Source of the DNA: Sparassis latifolia | Lineage: Eukaryota; Basidiomycota; Agaricomycetes; Polyporales; Sparassidaceae | Reading direction: 5' to 3' | Assembly (NCBI GenBank): GCA_018466975.1 | Contig: CM031553.1 | Location: 620,001 to 684,000 of the forward strand | Length of the DNA stretch: 64,000 nucleotides | Shown: positions 37,001-48,559 of the stretch, in pieces | How positions within the stretch are numbered: the first letter of the stretch is position 1 | How the letters are laid out: every line of letters begins with the position of its first letter | The notes under the pieces: generated by a model | What the model was told of the DNA's origin: nothing | Databases searched by the model: none | What the model saw: only the letters and a program-made list of their open reading frames with translations | Made by a program: the position numbers and the translations under genes

Positions 37001-37784
37001 CAAATGAGAATCATTGAAACTGATTAAAGTCATAAATGCAGACAGCACACCAAATCAGATGAGTACCATTACCCACTGTACCTGAAAGATGATGAAAATT
37101 GGAGGAAGGAAGACACTTACTCGTTTTCTCTTGACCAGCATTAGCAAAGAGAATATACTTCTTAGCATGTTGTGGCTTAAACACCTCAATCCGATGATCA
37201 ATGGGGAAACTGGTAACCTTTAGTTTGGCAAAGATGCCAAATGGGCACTAAAACTCCCCATTGAAGATGTACCAGATGAAGAAGTTTCAATTTTCAAGAA
37301 AGATGACCTCTCAGAGTTAATTACCACTGAAACTTCTTCAACTTCATTTGGACATTCAGAATCTATCAGAGAAATCATGGTCGATCACACTAAGCTTGGC
37401 GAGTTATTCACAGTGTGAAATGATATCGAACCAGATGACCTACCATTAGAACCATCTATGGATCAACTTGATGACAATGATCTAGTTATCTCCTATATTA
37501 AAGGAGAACCAGTTATTGGAATATTTAAACTCATCAGGAAGGAATCACCTTTGACGAATGAAGAGACTGAAACTGCAGTCTTTACCATATGAAGAGGCCC
37601 CACCATTGAAAGAATGATGCACAGTACTTGATCCTCATTATTTTGTAATGCACAGAATATGGTCTTTTATAAACCATCCAGTAAATCACAGAGATTAGCA
37701 CAACAGGCACACAAGGAAGAATTGGCTGCAGACAAACTCAAACCTGTTGAGAAGCTGGCCCCAGACTACCTTCACAATTTGAAG
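34035..37784 (+). mobile_element. 5' portion of a Ty3/gypsy retrotransposon (leader, gag, protease region)
   Basis: The element is split; its reverse transcriptase and integrase continue at 61542. The leader region 34.06-35.8 kb has no coding potential, and its 34640-35115 part recurs inverted at 18.64-19.14 kb. Coding begins near ATG 35828 and runs to 37784, where LAPDYLHN is cut by the AT-rich repeat. After the repeat the frame resumes with [20 protein letters not shown], a typical linker before gypsy RT. Many in-frame stops are present. Confidence 0.85.
35828..36440 (+). pseudogene. gypsy gag relic
   Basis: Starting [20 protein letters not shown] the frame reads a gag capsid-like domain: [59 protein letters not shown]. 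Gypsy gag proteins form the virus-like particle. In-frame stops interrupt it at FIN*CKN, IAEF*SLV, NPL*QRI and FDN*WRS. Each is explained by one C-to-T change from CGA, CAA or CAG. Downstream, 36.45-37.78 kb, further broken frames include NTRNSITVNILLREKED, which fits a protease/linker region. Confidence 0.75.
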
Positions 37785-39431
37785 TTACAATTTCTGAGGT
37801 ACGAAGGAATCGTTCTTTATGGGATAGGGCTTCCACCAGATTCTGAGGGACATGTCCAAGTGCCCCTATGTGTGAGAACGACTTTTCAATACAAATTTGT
37901 ATGCATTGGCTGCACCTAGTCCTGGGTTAGGTCTAGGGTTTAACTACAAACTTTGTAGTCCCTGTTCTTACTGTACTACAGCTTGCATACAGTCGGACTT
38001 TCAAAATGATTGTAGTAGAAACCAACGCGACTTGTACAAATAGTAATCAATAGAAGTGCCACAGCAGCTACAAAGAACTAATACATCATAGTTAGTGGAA
38101 TTGCAGAAGCACATACTAATTCCAACACATAAAAAGCAGTATCATTGAAATCTGTGAAGGAAATAGAGCATTATGCTTTGTTAAACCAAGTAAATCTGAG
38201 TAAAGCTGGCTAAGATATGTCAGTTTTGGATTAAAATGCTCAGTGTAAAGTGGATAAAAATTGTATAAATGCCAGAAAAATTTGAGAATGACTCTAAAAT
38301 GCACATGAACATGTTAGATAGGGTTTCTTATTTTTTACAAGTAGTGCACCTTGAAGAAACAAGCAGAAGTGAGAGAAAACAAAGAAAATGGATTGTAGCA
38401 CTCCAGCAAGTGATCCTGGGGTTCTGAAAGTAATACTGTTAGATTCAGCTTGAAAATCCGGTCAGAATGGCCACTTGGTTCATCCAAATCCGAGCAGAAT
38501 TGAGTGAGCTACAAGCCTGGCAAGTTTGGCAAGAAGTGTGGGAAGTGCTTGAAGCCAAAAATGTCATGTGCCACCTGGGTCACGTTGTGCGCCGTATGAA
38601 ACGTGACCTGCAGGCCATGTGACGTGTGGCTGAAGACAAACATGTAGAATAAAATGCAAAAAATTGCAGAAATATCAGGAAAATTATGGCATGGTCTTTT
38701 AATGATAGTGGACTAACTAGACAATATTGTAAGCCATTACAAAGCCCTTAGAAATACATACTAGGTGACATTTCAGACTACTGTAAGCTCTTTACAAATA
38801 TATACTAGATGACCTAGAGGGTGTACTAGAATTCAATAAACAGTCTAATAAGGCATTGTATAAGGCTTACTAAGCATTACTATACAACATGCTAGGAGTG
38901 AATATATCACTTTGAAGGCTACTGTAAGGTCCTTACCAACTGGTACTAGGTGATATACTAGACTATTGTAAGCATTTTATAAACTGACACTAGGTGACAT
39001 ATCTAACTATTGTAAGGCCCTTATAAACTCGCATACTAAGGCATTTACTAGAGATTACTAGACACTATTGTAGATTACTAGTGATCCTTACAAAGTGACA
39101 TCAGGTGACATATTCAGACTATTACAAGCTCATTAGAAACTGATACTAAAGAGTATATTACATCAGCAAAAGTGTCCAAACTCTGCAACGCCAGGCAGGG
39201 TTTGTAAGCAGGGGGGTCAGATTATGTCACAATGCAGCGAGCTGTAAAAGGCAAGTGAGGTGGTATGAGTTTGCATGTCAAAGTCCTCCCAACATAGATA
39301 TGTATATCCCGGCAGAGTCCGGTTGGGTATGCAGATGGTATACAGACATAGGCAGTCATTTTGTATATAGGTGCATATTATAATACATGACCACAACATT
39401 ACAAGTTCCAGGAGTACTTACGCGCTGCATT

Positions 39432-42400
39432 CTACAGTGGCGCATAGCCTTCATTGCCATACTCGTCCTCTTCACCATCCTCACCATCCTCCGGGCCAAG
39501 ATCTTCAACCTCTTCATGATCACTTCCTTTGCCTCCAGCGCCCTGCTCATCTTCATTGTTATCTGAATCCCTGTAGCCATAGTCATCTTCTTCCTGTCCA
39601 ATCTGACCTTCATCTTTGTCTTGCACCAAACAATTCACGGATTGCTTGTCATCGTCTGACTCATCATCGTCCGACTCGTCATTATCCGACTTGTCATTGT
39701 CTATATCCATCCCATCCCCGACTGTTGGCAGGGTAATACCTGTTCCCTTGTGTCTGACACCACCACTGAGGTATCTCATAAACATGTCACGATCGATGAA
39801 CCTGAGTGACTGTAAGAAAATGCAACAAATGAAGTAAATCAGGAAAAGCACGTACATATTACAGCCGTTTGTGAAACATAGGGCACAGGTGCGAAATTTC
39901 TATTTTTTGACATCGTACAGTATATCTACAGTAGCGGTGTCATTCTGTACGCAATTTCTCTGAAAATTAGTGCAACTGAATGGCACGGTGAATATGTAGG
40001 GGATGGTGTTGTCAGATTTTTGAAAAGCCTGATTTGAGCATATATTGAGATACCTTTACATCTGCATATAGCATTTCTGAGTTTGTGAGACAGCCATAAC
40101 ACCCAGCTGACAAGTGATCAATGTCTGATATCAGTGGTTGATACCTACAGGTTTCACCTGTGTGCATGCAATATGGACAATTTACACTGCTATACCTGCT
40201 GGTCGCAGTTCTGGCAAATCACACTCTTCAAAATCTGACAAGACCATCCCCTAGATATTCACTGTGCCATTCAGTTGCACTAATTTTCAGAGACGTCGGA
40301 TGAGAAACAATAGAACTATTGTGGATATACTCTACAATGTTAAAAAAATAGAAATTTCGTGCCCGTGCCCTATGTTCCGCAAATGGCTGTAACATAATAG
40401 AATAGCCAGTCCTCGTCGTTGTCTTCAGAGCGTCATGCAATGGAAGGCGGTATAAGGTCAGATGTTCATCCATGGGCAAAGGTCAGAATGAGGTGCACTC
40501 TTTGGAGGACTTCATCGGGATTGAGGAAGCCAAATGGCTTGTAGTCGTCGATGTCAACAAACCTGACATGGTGCAAGCAGTGGGTCTCGAAGCCACCTGG
40601 TGCTGTAAGATCGTGACCAAACCAACGTACCCACAGAAAGTCCATGTGTTGTGGCTGTCAGGATATTGGTAGCAGCCCGTGGTAACACACATTGACGTGA
40701 AAGACTCCAATGACATGGGTGTACCAATAAGGGTGTTGATCAGCATCTTCGCCATCTTCATGTAATAGCACCACATCGGGGTGTGTGCGAGAATTTATGG
40801 AATCCCAGGTGCGGCGCATATCGTACGTGGTGTAATTAATTCAGAGCACCTTGTGCCAGTAGAGCTTGTTGTCGAGGAATGAGATCTGATCGCATTCCTT
40901 GTGTGTGAACGTGTCTTCATCGCCGTTGTATGCACGACCAGTAAGGTGAGCGAGAAGGTGATCCTTGAGCGACGGCATGAACATCTGTGTTGCGAAAGAA
41001 TTTGTCATCAAAAATGTACTGGAAGTAGTCAGGAAGTTACCGCACCTTGAATGCGGGATCTCCTTTGTTCCATATCACAAAGCTTGTAATGTCCTCGCAG
41101 AAACGCTGTGACTCGGACATGTGGTAATGCACTTTTGGGGATGTGCGCAGAAGTGGCTCTTCATCAGCGAAGTCAAGGCGCATATCATCCAGAGGCTCCT
41201 CGGGATCATCATCGAAGTCCATTGCATCCTGAGTGCAGTCAAGCTGACACTGTGCCTTCTGATCCAGGATCTCTTTCTCTCATCTCTTCATCTTCTGTAG
41301 GAGCGCCTCACAACGCTGGTGCTTGGCTATTTGAAACACGTGCTTCCTCTTATTCGTGCGTGCATAGAATTGTTTGACACGGCGATGTTTGAGTTCTCCC
41401 TGAGGACAAGACAGCATTAGTAATCGATTCAGTGCATGCAATGACACTATAGGGTATTGCTCACCACCTGGGTTGTGTAATTATCTGTCAGTCCAAATTC
41501 ACGGATGGTAGCTGGATAGTCTCCAACAGAGTGGTATTTGTACGTTTCGACATTGAGTTGTTTGTGTTTTGGATCAATCGTGTTTGCAGAGGTGCTGCCA
41601 TGACCGCCAGCACAGTTTGCTAGTGCAGCTTTGCATCGTCCTTATGCTGCAGTCTCCTTTGGAAGCTTCCTTGTAGCAAATGCTGAACATACTATCTTTC
41701 TGAAGTGATGGATAGCTGCACCAAGTGTAGCTGTTGCATGTTCAAACACCTGAAGGGTATGTTTAGTGTGCAAATGAAGCTTCGCATAGGCATGCCAAGC
41801 TGCGAGTTCACAGAGCAGGTCCATGACAATGTTGTTGTACTTCTTAGAGGGGATTAGGCCTTCGAATACTGGAATGCAGCACTGAAAGAAGTCAATGTGA
41901 TGTTTGGACAGTTTATGACAGCGGCATACCTGGAGAATGTCCTCAAAATCGTGTGCAGCCAGTTTCTTCATTGCAGAAACATTGTTACTGAATTGGCGAA
42001 TCATGTCACATCCAAATGTTGGAACTTTACGGAATCTAGAGTTGACTTAGCACATAACTGTTCTCAACAGAAGCAGAGACATACCGCATGTGGAACTTCT
42101 GAATTGCATCCTCACCGATGGCATAAAGAATGTGAAGGAGGTGGGTGAAGATCGCCTTCCATATGCCTAGCTCAAACTCATGCATTAAGTCCAGAACGAA
42201 CATTGAAAAAAAATTGAAGTTGAATATGGAAAGGCGAGTGGAGAACGCGCTCTATACAAGACAACAGATATTTGAGAGAGAGAGATAATGTATAAGAAAC
42301 AGGCATACCCGCATTGGTAGAAAGGACTTCGCATCCAGAACGTGAGCGATGATCTTGCTTGTGAGTGTACATCTCTTTTCAAAGATCCAACCGCACGTCA

Positions 42401-44479
42401 TGGCAATCTTCGCCCGTAACCAACTGTCATCATTTCATGTGTGCGTGCATCATTTTGCATCTGCGTAGGTGTCCATGGCTCCTATCTTTGACTTTTCAGT
42501 TAAGCAGCAGGGACAAGGACATCTTGCAAGGTACTTTATGCATGGGAGCAGAATTCTGTTTCATAACGAATTAGGACCATATGAATAAAAGCATATAATG
42601 ACTCACTTCTCTGGGTAGTCAGCGGAATAGGTGAAGAACTGCAGGAACAGTCGTCGCAAGATTCCATCGCCACAGTGTATGAGTATGCCATGCTCGTACG
42701 CATGCATGAACTCCAGGTCAAGCAACAGCAGCCACATGGCCTGCATCAGTTCGTGTTTGCAGTATTTGAGAATGGCAGTGATGGCTGCAATACTGAAAGT
42801 TTCCCGGTAGAAGTCCTGAATTATGTCTGGTAACTGATAATGTGTAGATACTAAGTACAATATGAAAAACTATCGTCAAATAAGGCCTGACTCACTGTCA
42901 GTAGGTATGCAAGATGGTGTGTGGCAAATGAACTGGGTTTACTGCATACATACTTGGATAAGCTCCTGAAGTACACGTATATTGGCCAAAGTGCTGCGGA
43001 CCCAAAACTTGCCAGGTGTGTTGAGTCAGACCATAACATAATTGGTGCGATGGTGATCTCAATGTTAGGATCCTCGCTCAGCTCGTGCGGCTGAGAATGT
43101 ATGTGCACATCTTCCTCGAGAAAGGCATCGGAGTTGTATAACTCGGTGTAAACTCAAATATCGCTAGCGTTGGCGTTTGAATCATCCGAGTCAGAGTTTT
43201 CAGAGCTGTCATAGTGAGGGCACCAGAATAGCTTGAATGATATCCAGTGGAATGTGCGTGCTGCAGTGTCTTGATAAGTGGCCTTGATAACCTCGAGAAG
43301 CCTGCGATAGTAGATGCCGGAGACTTCAAACTAGAGGGCATCAGCCTCGGATTTGAATCGAGTGTGTTCCTTAGGCAAGTGGATCTTGACAGTGCCTTCA
43401 ACCCAGACATCATCGGCAGAGAAAGCATCTGAAGTTTGAGAATGCTTGTCTAGCCGCTTCAGCTCTCACGCAGTGCTGAAATTCTGGAGATGTGTGGCAT
43501 CAAAGTCATCAGCAAGCAACACGTCATGAATGAGACTCTTCAATGGACTTCGTATCAGAAGGCCAATACATCCAGTTTATAAGGCAATAGGTAGTGGTGT
43601 TCAGGAAGGGGCTGAAGAAATTATCTCGCGTGTATTGCAGAGTGTCTGCAAACATTTGGCACAAACAGTGCAGAGGACTACGTCCTCGCGCAGTCATTTC
43701 TGGTGCAGTAGCTAGGGTGAGTGAGTCGCACAATGTATCCAGGGTGGTTTCATCCTCTGGATCCTTCTGGAGTTTGACTGCATAGACACAGTACAATCTA
43801 AAGGTGTTCAGCTCAGTCTTGATAGCAAGGTCTGTGGCATCTATATCAGGTACATCCCCCACAGCCATAGGAGCGATGTCAGCAGCGCAGTCTACCTCCA
43901 GCTGCGAAGCATCAACTGGATCAGCTGCTCCCTTGCATCTCCTCTGCAGATGCATTGGCCTGGGTATATGTGCTGGTATACCACAGAAGGGTTGAGGAAT
44001 ATAGTCGGCGAGATCTCTTGGGACACGAAGTCGTTGACCAGACCTCGTGGAGACTGCTGGATGTGCATCTACTTCACCACCAGGATCAGGCTCGATCGGC
44101 ATCCCTTCTCTGGCATCATGCCCGAGCTCCTGCAGTCCAACCAAATCCTAATATATATATCAGTATAGCATTGAGACGAAAATCAAAAAAGTATGTTGTT
44201 GAATGGGTATAGGTTTCCGGGGATGGCATAAATGCACTCAAAACTGAACAGATAACATACATGGTTCACCCCTTCCACTAGGTCTGTATTTGCATCCCTT
44301 ATCTCCTCACGGCATTGTTTCTTCTCTTTTCTCTCTGCTTTCTTCTTCTGGTGTTTGACTTCCTGCACATGAAGTCCTTTCCGTGTGAGCTCACGGTGTT
44401 TCTTACATGGCCCGGTGTGATTGCTGAGTCCTCGAGCGTGCTTGAATTCCTTGAGACACCCCAGGCATTTTAACGTCAT
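39432..44479 (-). pseudogene. Plavaka-family transposase, decayed
   Basis: The start at 44479 gives a C2H2-like N-terminus MTLKCLGCLKEFKHARGLSN followed by a basic Lys/Glu helix. The order then is ADYIPQPFCGIPAHIPRPM, PFLNTTTYCLINWMYWPSDT, SLIHDVLLADDFDATHL, IEITIAPIMLWSDSTHLASF and LWPIYVYFRSLSKYV. Next come LPDIIQDFYRETFSIAAI, FMHAYEHGILIHCGDGI, FTYSADYPEK, IKYLARCPCPCCL, LDLMHEFELG, VSAMKKLAAHDFEDILQ, YKYHSVGDYPATIREFGLTD and SPKVHYHMSESQRFCED. It closes with HMDFLWVRWFGHDL, FIDRDMFMRYLSGGVRHK and an acidic tail ending at 39432. Several introns are visible. It is broken by frameshifts and by TGA/TAG stops explained by C-to-T changes, and a 534-bp MITE sits in its last intron donor. The SDSTH motif likely holds a catalytic Asp. 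Confidence 0.8.
39859..40392. mobile_element. 534-bp MITE inside the transposase gene
   Basis: Inverted repeats of about 165 bp begin TTACAGCCGTTTGTGAAACA on the left and end ...CGCAAATGGCTGTAA on the right. CATA is duplicated at 39855-39858 and 40393-40396. There is no ORF. Removing the element and one CATA rebuilds, on the minus strand, TATTAT followed by the splice donor GTACGTGC. The insertion therefore lies exactly at a 5' splice site of the transposase gene. Confidence 0.8.
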
Positions 44480-44606
44480 AGATATTGCCAGTAAAAATAT
44501 GAGTAGTAAGTGTGCCTGCTGCATTGAGCCCAAGGAGAGATCATCAGGACTCGAGACTTAGAATTCCTGTGTAAGGAGCGATCATGTGACAGACGTGAAG
44601 ACATGT

Positions 44607-45992
44607 TGAAGGGACGCAAAGTGCGCTGAGGTGGGAATCACATCTGGGAAGTGGTCTCACATTTTGGAGCTACTACAGGGTGCTACACAACTGACCCCTA
44701 GTCCGACATCAGTTGAAAGCTGGTTATCGGAGGAGGGCACACTAAGAGCCCGAACGCTACTTCCAATTCCTCGACTGTGATCTGCAACTGTCTCAAAGTA
44801 CCATCCACCAGCTCGCGTCTACCAGTGATTCCACGCATGACATCGTACAGTTCGCGGGCCGCATTGCACAATGTCTCAACCCAAAGGCGCAAGGTTCCTG
44901 ATGGCAATAAAAAGCTGAGGAACACGACTCCAGGAAAATAGGGACAGGATGACCGCGCACCAATGTCAGGGAGACCATCTGGTGGGTGGCCTAAACCAAA
45001 GTCCTCGCAGATAGCAGGGTCGTCATACAGAATGCGGGCAGTCAAACCATGAGGAATGACTGCAGGAAGGTGATCCGCAATTCGGGGTATCATCCGATGA
45101 CCACCTTCTACAGTGTGAGCTGTTGCCAGGTGTATTTCCACCTGGGCCAGGACAGGGATATCACGCAGAAGGGGTAGGATGATCCCCACGCTGGCCGCTT
45201 CAGACTGGGCTTAAACCATAAGGACCTCAGGAACATGTGAGGGTCAGACAGTGAAGGATCATATGCTTGTGGGGGCCTCACCAGCAGGACGTGCATCTGG
45301 ACTGCCCATGCTTTCCACAGGATCAGATCGAAGGGCTTGGTAAAGATCTCAATGTGAAGAAGAGCTTCTGCGAGGGTGTATTTGCGAAGGATGATGCTGG
45401 CGTCCATGGATGGGAGATTGAGTTTAGGATGGGAGATGCCTCCGAGACGAACGGGTCCTTATTAGGCGCTCGGGTGGGTTCAGTGACGGAAGGTCCCTCG
45501 GAATGAGTAGGAGCATGAGGGGACGGGATTGCGAGATATGGCGTGATGGGCAGTGATTCAGCGGAGTGATTGTTAAGCAGATGCGGGCAGTATCGGGAGG
45601 GCAAGAAAGGTCAGGACTAGTTAAGTATGATGGCAGGGAAAAAGGGGGGGAGGAGAACCCACTGTCCCAGAAGGTACGCTTGTGAAAAGACTCGTTTCAC
45701 ATTCCCATCCCATCCAGTTAGTGCATCTTTGGGCAGTCTTGCATTTTGTGCGTTTTCTGAGCAGTCTTGCATTTCTGCATTTTAGCGTTCTCCTTAGGGC
45801 AGTGCGATTTTAGTCCGATGCGTTGTCCAGCGATCATTGCAACTACAGAGATTTTCCTAGCTATGCTTTCGGGCCACCCACCTCATACCTCTGGAATAGA
45901 CTCTTCTCCCTCGTTGCATCTCAGACCCCACGCGGACTTAATTCCGCTCGTACTCCTCCTTTCCGGCTTGCGATGGAACAACAATCTCGTCA
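44607..45992 (+). repeat. 5' LTR
   Basis: It begins TGAAGGGACGCAAAG and ends CAATCTCGTCA, the usual TG...CA form, and is nearly identical to 55257-56643. It carries antisense open frames, annotated separately. Confidence 0.9.
44698..45189 (-). CDS. antisense ORF within the 5' LTR (also in the 3' LTR at 55348-55869)
   Basis: An open frame of 163 codons in this LTR and 173 codons in the other. It reads GIILPLLRDIPVLAQVEIHL, AVIPHGLTARILYDDPAICE, YFPGVVFLSFLLPSGTLRLW and QITVEELEVAFGLLVCPPPI. I do not recognise it. An adjoining frame upstream on the same strand (45108-45407, TLAEALLHIEIFTKPFDLIL) may be an exon or frameshifted part of the same protein. The six residue differences I see between the LTR copies are all transitions, so there is no sign of selection since insertion. 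Whether it is translated is unknown. Confidence 0.4.
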   Translation of the reverse strand: MGIILPLLRDIPVLAQVEIHLATAHTVEGGHRMIPRIADHLPAVIPHGLTARILYDDPAICEDFGLGHPPDGLPDIGARSSCPYFPGVVFLSFLLPSGTLRLWVETLCNAARELYDVMRGITGRRELVDGTLRQLQITVEELEVAFGLLVCPPPITSFQLMSD

Positions 45993-45994
45993 AC

Positions 45995-46012
45995 TGGAGC
46001 CCACTGTGAGGG
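45995..46012 (+). promoter_or_regulatory. putative primer binding site
   Basis: TGGAGCCCACTGTGAGGG begins two bases after the 5' LTR and opens with TGG, as expected for pairing to the CCA end of a tRNA. I cannot name the tRNA. Confidence 0.5.
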
Positions 46013-46326
46013 GTCTTTGTGCGACATGGCGGAGCAGTCACCTTGCTTTCAGATCGCTCCAAGAGGAGCTTACCTTGGCAGTTTCCCAGCCGCCAACTCC
46101 AGGGTCCCCAGCGTTCACGGGTCCACTTTCCAACAATTTCGCATACTGACCACCTATCGACTTTGACGATCCAGAGAACCCATTTGTTGACCCCCATCTT
46201 CCGATTCCCTCTTCCTCGAGATCTCACCAATTGTCTCCCCTTTCATCACTCCCAGAGGACGTCTCACTCATTCCGTCTCATCCCTCATCCCCAACTTTAT
46301 CACCACAATGCCGAGAAGCAACAGTC

Positions 46327-48233
46327 ATGACGGACCAGGAACCTGCCCCCAGACCAGTCTCAATGCCGGCACGTGGTCACTCGACGGCACCCACCTTTGA
46401 TGGATCCCACGAGCCTTGATGCGATATTTCACTAATCTTGAAGACTTGGCAATGCGAGCACAGTTGGACGATGACGCAAAAATCCGAGCGGCCTGCAAGT
46501 ATGTCTCATTGGACGAGGCAGATCTTTGGATGGGTGTGACGGAGCGAGAGACCTATGAGCAGTTCAAGACTGCGGTCATTGCATTGTACCCGGGGGTGGA
46601 GGATGACCGTCGCTACACGCAGTCCGACTTAACTCAGATTGTACGGGCGGCACGGATGAGAGGAGTGTCCAGTCGCATGGAGGAGGGACAGTACTATCGG
46701 GACTTTACTCGCGTCACGTTGTTCTTATTGTCCAGGGGTCGACTATCGACCTATGAGCGGGACCAGCTGTACCTTGAGGGATTCGAAGCGTCCCCCTTAC
46801 ATGCTATCAAGAATCGACTGGCGATTAAGGTTCCCGATCAGAACCCGGACAATCTGTACGCAATATCGAAAGTCCATTCCGCAGCACAGCACGTTCTCAG
46901 TGAGAGCGGGAGTGCATCGAGTGCTGTGGCTGTGTCGAAGCCGAGCACAGGGACAGTGAAGTTGGAGGGGAATGAGACGGATATGATGCGGTTTCTAGCG
47001 AACGTGTTGCAGCAAGCGATGCGAACATCGGGAGGGGGACAGGCACCGGTAAAGCAGGCCAACATTCAGGTGGCGGTCGCACAAAACCCTCTTCCACAAG
47101 CTCTGCGTGCCTGTAACTTCTGTCTAGCCATCGACCATTTCATGCGAAACGGTCCGCGCATCGAGAACTACATCAGGGCGCAAAAGATTAATTGTGATGC
47201 ACTTAGTAGAATCATTCTCCCGAATGGGCGGTTCATTCCTCGTGACCTACCGGGATGTAGCATGGCAGAACGCATTGATGCGTGGCATGATATGTATCCA
47301 GGGAACCTTTTCGGCGATGGTCCGGGGCCGTCTGCAGCGCCTCTGCCCAACGTTTCCAGGGATGGGCATGACCAGCCTCCGCATATGATCAGCCTATGGG
47401 AGATCGCGAAGGAGGCACTTAACCCCAAGGAACTGTCATCAGCATACATTGAGGAATGTCTTGACGACTCCGCGACATCAGTGTTAGAAGCCAACGTGGC
47501 TCCGAAGAAAAAGACGGTTCGGTTCGATGACAGCACCACGGGAAAGTCTGCAAAGCGTCCTCTCAGTGTTCCGGCCTCCCAGGTCCCCATGTCGATTCTC
47601 AAGCCAGCGTCAGATCCATCTGCGGCACCCAGAGGAGGCACAAAGGCATCTCTACCATCTGCAGGAAACCGCACTATGCAATACAGCTATAAGACGCCCG
47701 TGGAAGACAAGGTGAATGTGCGGGATATATTCGAGCACGTCCAAAATGAAGTCTGCATCTTGCTTACACATCGGGAACTGATGGCATTGTGCCCGGACAT
47801 CCGCAAGCTTGAGAAGGAGAAGATTACTGCGAAGCGAGTAGCGATGATGGGAAGCTTCAAGGCTGCGGATGGCGAGGAGGTTGCGGAGGCTCTCTTAGTG
47901 GACGTGAGCGACGGCGGCGGACCACTCGTGGTGGCTGACGATTCTCTTCCATTGCAAGCAATTGACGCCCTGGTTGAAGGCAAGGAATCAGCAGAATGTA
48001 TCCTTGACCAAGGCTCACAGATCATCGCAATGCGATGGGACATCTGGGAATGCATCGGGTCCGCGCTGCAGTCCGAGAAAACACTCGACTTTACCAATGG
48101 CGAGCAACACATTACTCTGCGTGACCCTAACATGCATCAAGTAGTCACGCTTCCCACTCACGAGCATCGCCCAAGGCCACGGCCGATGCCACTTCCAGGA
48201 ATGGGTTTTCAAGACTCGAGGAGTCGGGCTTGA
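46327..48233 (+). pseudogene. gag and protease region of the Ty3-type element
   Basis: The frame starting MTDQEPAPRPVSMPARGHS carries the capsid lead-in APTFDGSHEP. It then shifts frame near 46411 to LMRYFTNLEDLAMRAQ and runs open to 48233. A zinc-knuckle-like motif CNFCLAIDHFMRNGP has the spacing C-x2-C-x4-H-x4 but Gly in place of the last Cys. It is followed by LPNGRFIPRDLPGCSMAERI. The aspartic protease core is ECILDQGSQIIAM (active Asp in DxGS). The missing cysteine and the frameshift indicate loss of function. The frame ends at TGA 48231-48233 just before a serine-rich spacer. Confidence 0.8.
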
Positions 48234-48356
48234 TCCAAGGAGGGTCCACAATAAACAGGCACCAGCGTGCTAGCAATACCCTTAAAATGACAGGACACAT
48301 TGGGGAGCGGTCCCTCGTGGATGGTAGAGTTCCCCATATTCCAGAATCAGCGTCTT

Positions 48357-48485
48357 TGGTTTCCTCTCTCTCTTCCTCTATGGCTGCGGTCTCCTCTCTC
48401 TCTTCCTCTATGGATTTGTTTCCCTTTCTCTCATCCTCTGCGGCTCCGGTTTCCTCCCTCTCTTCCTCTGAAGAATTATTTCCTC
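48357..48485 (+). repeat. minisatellite encoding a Ser-rich repeat between protease and RT
   Basis: Four units of about 33 bp (core TCCTCTCTCTCTTCCTCTAT) encode variants of VSSLSSSMAA. It lies in the spacer between the protease and reverse transcriptase. Confidence 0.7.
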
Positions 48486-48559
48486 AGATCGTTTCATTGC
48501 AAATCGAAGAGCCCCGCGTTCTTTATACCTTTTCCTTATCTTTTTGCAGTATCGGAGTG

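Noticed and set aside
45267..45506. Plus-strand ORFs in both LTRs (also 55917-56156)
   Set aside because: Short, overlapped by the longer antisense frames, and without protein-like features; duplication only reflects the LTR pair.
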